From NCBI GenBank assembly GCA_008360955.1, contig LUCM01004720.1:357720-421719 (forward strand): a DNA stretch of 64,000 nucleotides. Reading direction: 5' to 3'. Each line of letters begins with the position of its first letter. The first letter of the stretch is position 1. The notes under the pieces were generated by a model. It was given only the letters and a program-made list of their open reading frames with translations, searched no databases and was not told the origin of the DNA. This document shows positions 27,101-39,100 of this stretch, one piece after another. Both the position numbers and the translations under genes were made by a program. The DNA is from Fasciolopsis buskii (lineage: Eukaryota > Platyhelminthes > Trematoda > Plagiorchiida > Fasciolidae).

Positions 27101-30100
27101 TTGTTTTCTTTTAAAGTAACATCTAGAAATATTCAGAGACATTCTGCAGTTCAGTTGTTTGACATGTAGCAATTTCAAGAACGTTTATCTTGGCAAATTA
27201 TGTCAAAATTTGACGAATGAAATCCCCTGATCAGATTAACTGCTTCCCTTTTTACAAGTACCAATTCATATTTCACTATTTTTTCTTTCAGTCAGTCAAA
27301 CAAATTGCAACGACAGGAAGACGAATGAATCTCCAAAATTCTCCTCGAACAAAGTTTGCAATGGAGAAATATGGTAGAAAAAACTACCACTAAAATTATA
27401 ATAAAATTTCTTTTCGAAACTGGACGCTTGTAAAGCATTACGCTGCAACATTTAGCCACGGGACAGCAGCTTTCAGAGATATAACTGAAGATTTTATTCG
27501 CGAGACAATTATCGTTCTTCAATTATTAGTTTGTTGCTGTCTGGCACAGGATGATGAGAACTGACGCCATACAGGAAAACATTAACTGTCCATAGAATGG
27601 AAGATGTCAGAAATTCTAGAACTCACTTACCTGCGTCTAGCTTGAGCTCAACTCTGGACAGCATTTAGACAGTAGACAATAAGCCGGAGCTGCATGCTGC
27701 TATAACCATTCATCGCTATCCACGTAGCAATCTCATGTTATAATAGATGTCATTCTGATAAAACCTGATAAGAAAAAGACTATTAGATTGCAATGCCTCA
27801 CGAACCCATTATTTTGATGTCAGCAGGAATCTCACGAGACTGCTCAGATTAGATTGAGAATTTCTTCACCAACTAAACGTTTTGTAAATCCAGCTTGAGT
27901 CAGTTTTGACCAAACTCTTATCTTCCGAATAGTCGACCAGATTACAGTTGTGTTTTACGTGCGAAAGATTAATCGCATAAGTCGCACGATATATGTATAT
28001 ATATTATATATCATATATATCAGATACATATCACATATATATATCAGTCATCAGAATCTCAGTACTTTTTCAAGTCAGTGCTTGGACCCCTTCTTTGGCC
28101 TCAGCTAACTCTATGAAAGATAGTAGGATGTCAATGGGATAGTCATTCAATTTAAGTAGTGTCTGAGTAAGTAGACAAAATTATCCTGCAAGTACATTGC
28201 CGGTTTCGCAGTTTTCGCAGTTTTCGCAGCCCATCAGATAGAGATTACCAGTACAAGGGTACTTGGAAAAAACAGCAGCAGAAGCACATGCCTAGTCAGC
28301 GCCAGCGACTTCCAAACGACTCACATACCATATGGGACAATTCGTGTACTCATCCGAATGCTGATTACATCAGGCGTATACAGAGATGAAAGCGTTATAT
28401 TCTTTTTCTAAGCAGTTAATCTCTGTGAATGCGTCGGAAATTACAGCGTGAAAAAATGAAGACAGTAGTAAAAATATATTATCAATGAACTGCTAATATG
28501 GTCCTTCATTTGGACGAAGTTCTTCATAAATGAGGCTAAGAAATAACGACTTCACCGGAGGCACAGAATAGTCGATTATTTCACTATTTTACTAACTCGG
28601 AGCCGCTTGGGTAATTGTTTGCTTTAAGGACAAGGAACTACGAGTTGTGACTAAAGGATTGCAGGTCATGGATCAAGAATCACTGGTTTGGGATGAGGTG
28701 TGGTAGAAGACATGTGGAGAGGCTCCAGTTAGTGGTAAACTGTCAGGTTGGTGAGTTTAGAAACTCACCATCCAGTTTAGAAAACTAAAACTTTTGCTTA
28801 TAGTTTTTAATTGACCATCTCCCTATTTCAAAAGTCTGATGCAGGCGTTTAAGTAGCGGAACATCCAGCGTGGTCACCAAGTTTTAATGAGGCTCAGTTC
28901 ACACTGGGATTTCTAATCTGGACTACAAAACTGTCTCAACTGTTCTGTTGAGAAACATCAACCACAATGTAAACCTATCGTGCTTTTGTCGGCGATCAAA
29001 TTCAACCTAGGGGAAACAAATAGGAGGTTAAAAATTTCACCTGATCAGCTAAGACCGAAGCCTCATAAGGGTTTCTTTGACGACATCAGCAGTTGGCGCA
29101 ACTCTCTTCTTCCGTAACAACTCACCGTGACCGGCGCAGGAATGAATTGTTACAAAAAAGATTTTCTCATTAAACACATAACATTTTTCAATGTTCAGTT
29201 GAACATTTTTGTTGTATAACGGTTCCGTTTGCAACAAAATGATAGCACTTACCGTCCGTCACGATTCTCACGAAGGAGTCGTATAAATGTGGACACTTCA
29301 CGCACCCCAATGTGCTTTTCCAGTAGCATGCGATTGTTGTGCAACAGCGCAGTAATCGAGTCTGAGGCTGAGATTCCCAGACCAATATGCGATTGCATCA
29401 GGCCCAAATGCTGAGCTATATATTCCTGTGGAGTCGTGATTGTTATAGTAAATTAATACATGCTAACGAACAAAAACGTTGGTGTTTGGTAACAAAATAC
29501 CGATGCACGAAATAGGAAAATATTTTATTTAGGCAAACAGGTAACTTCCCTTTGGGGGTTCGTGTCTCTTTGCAACAAGTATGCCACTTGTCTGGTATTC
29601 CTGTTCTTTGAATCTGCAAACGTTTGATAGTAGAACTGTTTCACTGAGTTTCCCAGATTTCTTCATTATTCTGTTCCGTACATTGTGCATTTCCCTCAGA
29701 GGGCTTAGACTCAGTAGTAAACAGCAACTTGGAATAAATATCCTGAGGCTTAATATTATGAAAACCTGCACTAATTTGGGTAAATGGTTATTTGGATGTA
29801 ATGATTAGTTTTAGTTGTCTAGTTTGAATTTCAGTCGTCGCACAGCTAATGGCAAATTTGCATCCCTAATTGCTTGTATGGTTGGGCAAGATTATCCCGC
29901 ACGCGTGTCAGTCAGAAACGAATTCTTCGATCTTAATCATTTGACCAGTGTGCGTGCAAGTGTGCAGATAAATATATTTGGATTGATGTCAAGTAACTCT
30001 ATTATTCATGTTTGCTTACAGAAGTATAACATAATGTCCGCTCTGAACGACAATCCAAGCATTTTTTGCTAAGAAACGGCCAAAGGCCTGCCTCTCCTAC

Positions 30101-33100
30101 TTCACTAAGTGAAACGTTCTCGGTCTCCACTTTTCTGCCAAAGCTTACAAATTTACGTGCTTTTCATCCAAAGCCTGTTTGGGCAATGAACTAAAATCTT
30201 AAGTGGGCACGAGAAACCGTCCTTGCATTACTCACACACCCACATTACAGAGAATGGAACGCTCATCGATCTAGTGCACAGAGAAATGAGGTCGAACGTC
30301 TCCAATTAGGTGTGCGCATGCTTGCACCGAGAGTTTACACTTGTGCATGTCCACGCGGCTGACAATTTAATGACCAATGACAAACAAAAAACAAATGGGT
30401 ATGTTTGGATGGGATGGAGAACACTGGAAATGGAAACGCTTCCATTACGAGGAACTAATAGGGAGGGAGCATGAATAAATTCACATAGGATACCCTTATT
30501 ACCTCAGTTGGCAACGAAAGCATTTGCCGTCTAAATGCCAACCATGGTCAATGATCAGGACGAACCTGAAGCCACCATTGTGAGCTAAAAAAACAAATAA
30601 TTATCAAATTGTCTGCTTTGAATTCCCAAATGTGCGGAAAAAAATATTCAGACTGTAAGCACGTGAAAAAGGAAAGGCTAACAAAATGTGATGCAAATGT
30701 CCAGATTCGGCAAAACACATCTGTTGCGGTCGAGAGTGAATAAATAGTTTTACGGAAAGTCTTGAGCTTCAGAGACCCATTTTTATCAAACTATTGAAAC
30801 ATAGCAGTACGACGGTGATGTGGAAGAATATTCACGTGACAGTCTACTCACTGATCCTGTTTTTTAAGGGGAAAAGATTTGAGTGGGCGGGAAAACGCAA
30901 ACTGGTATGTCCGCTGGAAATATTAAAAGAGAATGAGAGATAAGAGGTATGCCAACAGAGGTAGCTACCTGTCTGTAAACGGGATGGACGTGGAAAAGCC
31001 ACAGAAAGGCGAATTGCCGAAGCGTGCTCCGAAGGATAACAGCCAGGAGAGTGTGGATAGAAAAAAAATGTCAAGGCAAACATCCCCAAGACTGGACAGT
31101 AACTGCAGATTAGACTTTAATGAATAGTCATCAACCAGTCGGCTTATCGCTTGCTGAATCAGGTCGAGAACGGGAAGAAATGTAGACAAAGCCTCACCCC
31201 ACACTAGAGTGAAGCATTCAGGTAAGGGTCGAATTCGAGCTTTCCACAGCAGAAGAAATTGAGGTCTGTGAAAAAATACCAGCAGCCAAGCATAGCCAAC
31301 TTTTCCGTCAGCCACAGAGGCAAGCTGTGATATAAAGAACTAACGGTTAGATCCATAATGAAAACAGTATCTGCGGAACAAAATTCAGTTGAACAGAATG
31401 GCACTACATTTCAACAGGGGAAATGGAAGAAAGTACTGTAACATTAGGTGCAACATAATTACTGGGGCCCAAGTAGGTGATGTTCAGGATCAGAGTTTTG
31501 AGATGCGCTGCTGACAACGGTCCCAGTCGATGTTGAAGTTGGCGTCGCGAGCAGTACGGTAAGAGTGAGAAAGAAGGACAACCGTCTCATCCATAAATGA
31601 ATGGACTGCTTTGGAGGCGATGGTAGAACACCAATGAATAAAAGGAACAGGCTAGGTGCAAGTACTGGCGTTGAAAAAAGCCAGCATTTACAGGAAGCGG
31701 TCAAGAAAGAACCTCATCAACTTTAATGGAGGAAACCTAATGCCCAAGATAGGAGACCCGTAGATAATCTAAACTTGAAGGACATTTTGCGAAAACCTAT
31801 GTATCAAACTCGGCTGAAAGCTTTCAGGAAGTCGAATGTGACCATATGTCTCCCTTGGTTTTCTGGTATGAGACGAAGGTCAGATATTCACTTTGTCCTT
31901 TATTCATATTTCTGAAAGGGAACTCTACTCACCAGTAATTTGTCTTTCTATAACGACTAAAGAAATGTTGTCCGCAGAACATTCGGTGTGGAGTTTGGTC
32001 AAGATAGCATGCCAGTGTTTTTGAACCGTAATCCAGTGTCTTTATCACTCGTCCTAATTTCTGTTGAAAGTAAAAAAGGCCCTGCGGAATCATTTTTTTT
32101 ATTCTTTATCTAGCTGACAGAGGATTTTAGCGGAACGTTCATATCACGAAATAAGTTGAGTGTGCCTACCTGATTTTTGCGATATCCTTTTTGAGCGAGA
32201 TTCAGCACACGGTAGCATAATGAACCAACCAGGCGTTGCTTTTCCAATGAAAACTGTACACTCAGGGTTTCCGGGCTCCCAGCAGTTAAATTCGTCTTGG
32301 TTATGTCTTGTTTCGTCGTTGAACGCAGACTCTCAATCACAGGTGAACGTAATATACTAAACAACTGGATAGAGATAAAACAGTTTGCTGTTGTTTTATC
32401 AGAAGCTTACAGAACACAGGGCTTTTATCGTAACGAGGTAAGAAAAAAGAATGGAAAGAAACTATAGATTCTTTCTCTACTTTTTCGTGATTGTTTGAAT
32501 CTAGATGTTGTACAATGAATTATCTCATCAGCATGCTAAATCCACTGCTCGAATTTTTCAAACAGTCGGTCAGTGAAGATCTAATTTAAGTTGTTCCTTT
32601 TATGTAGGCTGGCCACGAGTAAGCCACTATTGCAAGTACGGATACTTGCGCAAGCTTCTTTGATCTTGTAAAACCAGTCAGAAGCGGATGCTATACTGGG
32701 CAATATACACGTTCAATAAATTACTGACAGCGATCCTGGAACACTTGCCACTTTATTTGGGAATTTTATCATATTTAATCGGGTTCTTGTCGAGAGCACT
32801 AGGATTTAGTTAAGAGCATGACGGTTTCCCGCAAGTTGTGACATGTGTATGTTGATTTGCAAATGATAATGCGCAGTTAAGCAGCGCAGCTCATAGTACA
32901 GAAGTTATAATGCGCTCACTAAATTTGGATCACGTTTCCGATCTATACGACCAATGCTCCAACAAACTAGCCAGTTGGTAGTTCCTAATAGTTTTTTTTA
33001 TATAACTATGTAATAACAAACAAAATAATATAGTGTTCATATCAGTCTACTCATAATGGTTTGCCACAAGTTGGTGTCCCAGTTCGGGCTCCAGGATTTT

Positions 33101-36100
33101 GCTCGGCTGCTGATTTCCAAAACGCCGGATGACGCAGCCATTCAACGTTTCAATATCTCCTTGATGGTGATTTGGGCGCTAAAGTTGCCTGCCTAATCGA
33201 TTTGCCTTCAGATTAACCTGTACGTCACTCACACTGAGCTAGTTTATTTGTACTTCACCAATACAGTTTTCTTCATTTTTCCGATCGGCGTCATGTTAAT
33301 TACAGTAAATGCTAATTATTGGAACTTCGTCGGATGAACATTTCAAATAAAAGGCTGATGTAATGTGACGATGTTTGGTCATTCTGCAGTTACTGATAGG
33401 AACCGGAAAATTGTAAAATATTGCACAACGGCATTTAAGATCTTTGGTGCATTTATGAAATTCCGGACCTCATTATACTGATTTTTATTTATTCACCAGT
33501 GATTATCGGTCGGAACAGGTCAGCGGTTGAAGGAACCAATAACTGGAACTTTATCCTAGCATATGGCATCGATCAACATTCTCGGTAGATTGCAGTTAGG
33601 AGCTTCTAAGAAGCAAAAATGGAATAGCACTATAATAGGATATCTTGCTTTATTGACCATATGATCATATCTACCTTTTCAAACAAAGTAATACAAGGAA
33701 CATATCTTCACATCTGACTTAATTTTGATCTATTTTGTCACAAACTTGTTCTACGCACTACCTTCTGGTAACGAAGGTGTTCCAGCTAAAATGAAAGGAC
33801 GAGGACGAATGTCCTGCTTTTTAAGTCGGGTCGGCTGATCTTTGTTAGTCAAACTGGATAAGCTGTCTAAACCATGGTTTCAAACCACACAAGGGAGATG
33901 CACTAAGCATACGCCGGTGTGCTCACCGGCCACTGTGGTGGAACGGCGTGCTGGGGACCCAGCCTATCTATTTATTATCTTAGAAAATTGATCATTTGTT
34001 CAAAGATGGAGTCCCTTAAGCCCTCAACTTCGGCTAGGGTAACGAGGTAGTATAAAACCGACTAACGAACCACGTGTCCCGATGGAAAACCGGTGGTTCA
34101 CAGGTAGACAGTTGGAAGAGCTATCGGTCGTGTGCAGAACTCTACGGAAGTTTTCTTTTTCTCTTCCTCTTGTCAACCGTTATCGTACTTCCTCAGGGTT
34201 TCTAACGCACATGATCTGCATATAGATTTGAATATTATATATATATATATATGTATATTGTTGAAGCTCCTAGTAGCTAGTTAGTCCAAGGTGTCTTTGA
34301 ATGCTTGATTTGTTTTCACCATTGCCTGACATAATATCCTTCCGTCACTAACTTTTGATTGCCATAGATTGCATATCAACCTGATTGACTTCTCTGCTAA
34401 GTGAATTCTGCATGGAATGCACCTAAGTAAATGAGCTAAACTTTGCATGTCAGTCACAAAAGCAAGGTGCAAAAAAGGGCGTCGACATTTAGGACGGAGT
34501 AAGTTTGGTGGGAAAGACCTGAAAAATCGGCCCAAGAAGAACTCGGCATATCCATGTTCGACCGAAATTCGTGGAACACATTTTTTGTCGACTAAACTGC
34601 GTATCAGCGATTGTGCAGCAGAATCAAGGTTAAAGTCTGTGCTACAGCGAGTACGTCTGAGCGAGGTTGCTTCAAATGGTCTGAAGGAAATGCAAGCAGA
34701 TCCCAGTTCAAAGAATGAGAGATATTCGTGAGAAGCGCGTGTACACACCTTATACTGTCTTTGATGTGCTGTACATGTAATACCGAGTCGATCCAAATTC
34801 ATGAACTCTTCCACGTCAACCAGTTACAAACGAATGCCCAGGTGCGACCCAAGCCCTAGCACTGCAGTTATTTTTCCAGCTGAACTATGAGGCTTGTCGG
34901 AATGTTCTTAGCTGGCTTGCTTTAGGATTACTGGTTACCTATCTACGTTGCGCGATTGCATATCATCCGCTGCAGTAAACTTATCACAATTTAGCTTCCA
35001 ATACAAGAGTTCTCTACGAATGAACCATCATCCTCCAGCTTGAACTCTGGGGACTGACCCAGTCATCGCTACTCTAGCTCAGTTCCTGGACTACAAGTGC
35101 AACTGAATCGTGGAAAATGCATGTTTTTTTTTATTTTGCACAAGAAAGAAGTCACAAAGTTTCCGCAGTCCGGTCTGCTGAAACTTGTGATTTCTGGCAA
35201 GATTGCAGTCAGCATAAAAGAAATCTAAGCAAATAACTCTCAAGCTTTCCGGCCAAAGTGAAAGAAGGTTAGAAAGGAAGTCAAGTGTTATGATGACGTG
35301 TTATTATGCTAGCGTGAATGTACTCAGTGGTTCCGTACTTGTTACTTATTTGGTTGTCGTGGTCATTCGCCTCCGCTTTTTGGGATGGTTTTCCAGCATC
35401 GAATTAGGCAACGCTAAAATGATATTTATGGCTCTCTATCTGATGAAACTGACTTTCGGCCGAACAAAAAGTCAGTTTAATCACCAAGACGACGGTCAGA
35501 AGTTAACGAGGTGCAGCTAAAAAAATCAAACATTAATTGCTGTTGATTCACTTCGCATTTGTTTTATTTTTTATCCCAAGCCAGCTTGACACTTCAACTT
35601 GAAGTAGTCTATAACATGAACTATACAAAAGTATTTTGCAACAAATTCCACTTGACCAATCCTTCTCCGGCATGCAACATTTTCCTTAAAACATTTTGTC
35701 CGAACTTCTGTTTCATCTTCACATTGATTAAGTAACCGTTTCGAAAACCAACTACCCTTTTGGGATGATGCCAAGGAAGATGAAATTTCTAATCCTTGGA
35801 AAATTTGTATTCTAAGCTTCGACTACTGCAAATAATTCTACATTTCACTACGTCCACGCCTCCGTGTCCGCTGGATTGATTTTTTTTCTCGTCCACCATC
35901 TGGATGTTGTTTTTTTTTCTATCTTACCGTTTGGTTTGGCTAGCCACCCACAGAAAGACGTAAAATGTCATTTTTTTCTGGCTTGGCAAACCACAAACTG
36001 TTAGACGATCGTGCATTTCGTGGTTATAAACGTCAATTCATTTTTTTCCAAAAGCAATCAATAAAAACGAGAACGAATTGGGGGAAAATTACTCAGTGCT

Positions 36101-39100
36101 TCAGAAAGGAGACAATTACTTGGTTATTATGGGTTAAATTTGCCAATGCGAGCTACTGACACACTGTTCTGCATCCGATCAGACATCGTCTGAGTATCCC
36201 ATACCTGGCTGTCTATTTTCAACTTTGTTGCACTATTTCATATTCAAAGTCGTGTTGGGTATATTTGCTAAGTATGGCATTTTGAAACCAACTTTCAGAA
36301 ATGTGTCACAATCTGTGGTCAGTATACGGTGAATTAAACTCGTTCATCTTTATCATCGAAAGTTATTTGGGGGGAATGAACCCGTTAGTTTGACGAAATT
36401 ACAGCTTGGTATTGCTAGTTTTGTAGATGGGGATAATGATCCAGTGGAATGGGGTGAAGCTGATGATTCAAGTGATTCGGATGATGATGAGGACGACGAC
36501 GACATTTCGAATGGTGCTATTTTTGGCTCGTGATTTGAATGATTCAGATTATTATTCGGAGGAGATGATGACGATGATGATGATGATGATGATGATGATG
36601 ACGATGATGATGATGTTGATTTAGACGACGAATTCGTTGATGAATCGACTAATTTGGACGTGGTTTCTCGATTATTCGGTTGACAAATTTCACGGGTAAC
36701 ATGGTGAAGACAATGATGACGGATGATTTGAACAATTCGAATGTTGGTGATGACTAATTGACTGATTGGAATGGTGATGATAGTAAGAACTGTAATGATT
36801 TCGGTGATTCAGTTAATGAATCAGATGTTTTAGATGATGATGATGATGATGATGACGACGATTCGGACAATTTCGTTGAAGATGATGATTATTCGGGAAA
36901 TTTGGCAGATTAATTTTGGTGATGGTTTGCATGCCAATTCGGATGTTGATGACGATTCGGATATTTCGGCTGACGAGGATGATGATTTAGATGATTGAGA
37001 TGATGATGATGGTTCGGTTGACGATGATTCATATGATGATGATGATAATGATGTCGAATCTGGTGGTTAAAACGATATTGCTTATGATGTCAATGAACAA
37101 TAGTGCCTTTGATATTATTATCAATGTTATTACACGGACGACGGTGATAATAGTAGTGGTGATAATGTATGGTAGGCCGTGTTACTGCCGAACGGGTCAG
37201 CAGTGTACTACGTTTATATTTTTTTGAGAACTAATTGTCAATTTTCAACTACATACGCCAATCTGCGGCCAAAAAATGTAACCCAACCTTTATAACTTTA
37301 GTCGATAACCCTTGTGTTCCATTTTTTACTATGATGAATGAGCAGCTTGCTTGTGCACATGTCGCGCGCGACTGAAATCATTCAGTAACTGTTTTGAGGT
37401 GGAAGTCAAGTATGAAAACATTGTTTCTATGAAGTGATGAGCCTAATCCGTATTCCAGTAATGATTGCATATATAATGAAGTTGAATTGGCAAATATTCA
37501 GTGCTTGGCTGTTGAGAAATATTTCCTTAAGACCCTTAAACAGCTTTTGTTTTCACGAATGGCAAATTTTGTTTGATCATGAAACGATCTGCTGTGCTGC
37601 TACCCTTTATCAATGATGAGAATATCCACTTTCTTACCATTCAGGTTTATGTCCAAGATAAATCAATATATCGAAAATCATAATAGCCGAATCATTTCAG
37701 CTGAATCGCAATCGTTTTTAGAAACAATCATGACATCCCACTAAATGGATACCGGATTCACAATATGGATACAATTTATTCCATAATTTATGGATATGTT
37801 GGCAGTCTTATGAATACTTGGCAGCTGTGATGGGCTATCCAAGGTCCAGGAAACCACTATCTTGTGTCCTGAGATCGCGGTCCGATTTGGACTCTATCAA
37901 TGCTCGACGCAGCAAAGTAAAACAACAGTGGACAAAAGTCAAGATTTGTAGCTTGTGCATCTCGATGAATCCCCCATTCATGAATGTTCAGATTATATGA
38001 ATTTGTGCGGAAATCAAACACGTTCAGGTTGACTTGCACTGCTGCCATCTCGGCTGCCCCTTGTCCGGGTAGGTGGTCGTATGTTGTCATCTACGAGTCA
38101 TTATTCAGACAGTGTCTATTGGTCGTGAAGAGAATCCAGTAAATGTTCTATTTTGATCTAGGAAAATCACACACCCTCCCAAAACAGCTAACATTGATGA
38201 CAAACACTTCTGTCGAGTTCCTTGCTAGTGCCACTCAAGTGCAAAAAATTTCAAAGCTGGATCAATGGCACATTTACCAACACTCTGAAACAGCGGTTCG
38301 TGTGAAGCGAAAAATTTAGTGCCTCACCTTGGATAAGTTTGGCCGTTTAAAAAAATTTACCACGACATCACACCACATATAAACAAATTCACGTGGGTTT
38401 TTAAATGTGAACAAAAAGGGCACACATTTGTCAGATGCGTTTACGATCTTACTTCGATTTTAACAAATTATTCTCACACGTTCGTCAAAATAGTGCTGTC
38501 TTGAGAGAGTGATGTTTTTCTCATACTCCTAGACGATATTCTTCGGATTTATTAGTTATCCGTCCATCAGTTGGTATAGAAAGAGATAGCTTTCCAGATG
38601 TGAAATAAATTGTCAGCCGGTGCAAGGCAGTAATTTGAAAATTTTGATCAAAAGCGATGAGAATATCGCGTTTTTGGAAATCAAATTTCAATTCTTACAG
38701 GGGAAGGCAGGTAATCCGAAATCGGATTGGACACTTCACAGAGATCAAAACCAGCTAAGCAGATTGCATTTGAGTGGGTAACTAATCCCCTCTTTTTATT
38801 TCACAGTGTCGTTTTTCCTCACACAACCCGGAACGTTTTACCATTAGGTGATGTCCGGCGATTTCTAGAACCCGGGACGAACGACTGAGTCAAACGCCTT
38901 AGCCATTGGACTACCAGGCAGGCTCTGAATGGTTTGTTGAACTTCGCCACATGATGATGTTGCACCTCTCCGTCAGTGATTTTCACGGCCATGGGCCGCT
39001 TGCGCACATCGATCGACCCCTATGCTTTGTGATTACGCAATAGCTTCTGCATGACAGCCAATTCTACCAGCTACGTAACCATAAATGTTGGGGTAGCACC

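Larger units (their letters stand above)
22741..29252 (-). other. Intron region with unassigned exon(s)
   Basis: In other IP3Rs about 60-80 residues (FLDYLSDLC...VTQELICKAVL...) lie between the two flanking exons, so one or more exons should be here. Candidates without matching phase are a minus-strand frame at 29049-29170 ([17 protein letters not shown]) and a frame at about 25020-25115 ([18 protein letters not shown], donor GTGAGC). Also present: a tRNA-like remnant (25693-25750) and AT repeats (27988-28046). Confidence 0.55.

Noticed and set aside
27297..27400. Plus-strand acceptor (TTTTTTCTTTCAG) followed by a 33-codon frame
   Set aside because: The pyrimidine-rich AG is attractive, but the frame is short, has no partner exon and no recognisable product.
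29049..29237. Frame with [21 protein letters not shown] as a sure receptor exon
   Set aside because: Resemblance to the family's VTQELICKAVL segment is loose and the available AG gives the wrong phase after the 29.25 kb exon. Kept only as a candidate in the gap entry.
30844..31704. Several overlapping frames thought to be a decayed retroelement
   Set aside because: No reverse transcriptase, endonuclease or integrase motif could be found.
38819..39007. Minus-strand open frame and possible tRNA-Arg gene
   Set aside because: A and B boxes are present, but no anticodon or acceptor stem closes, and the body is shared with another locus. It is a SINE-like repeat.
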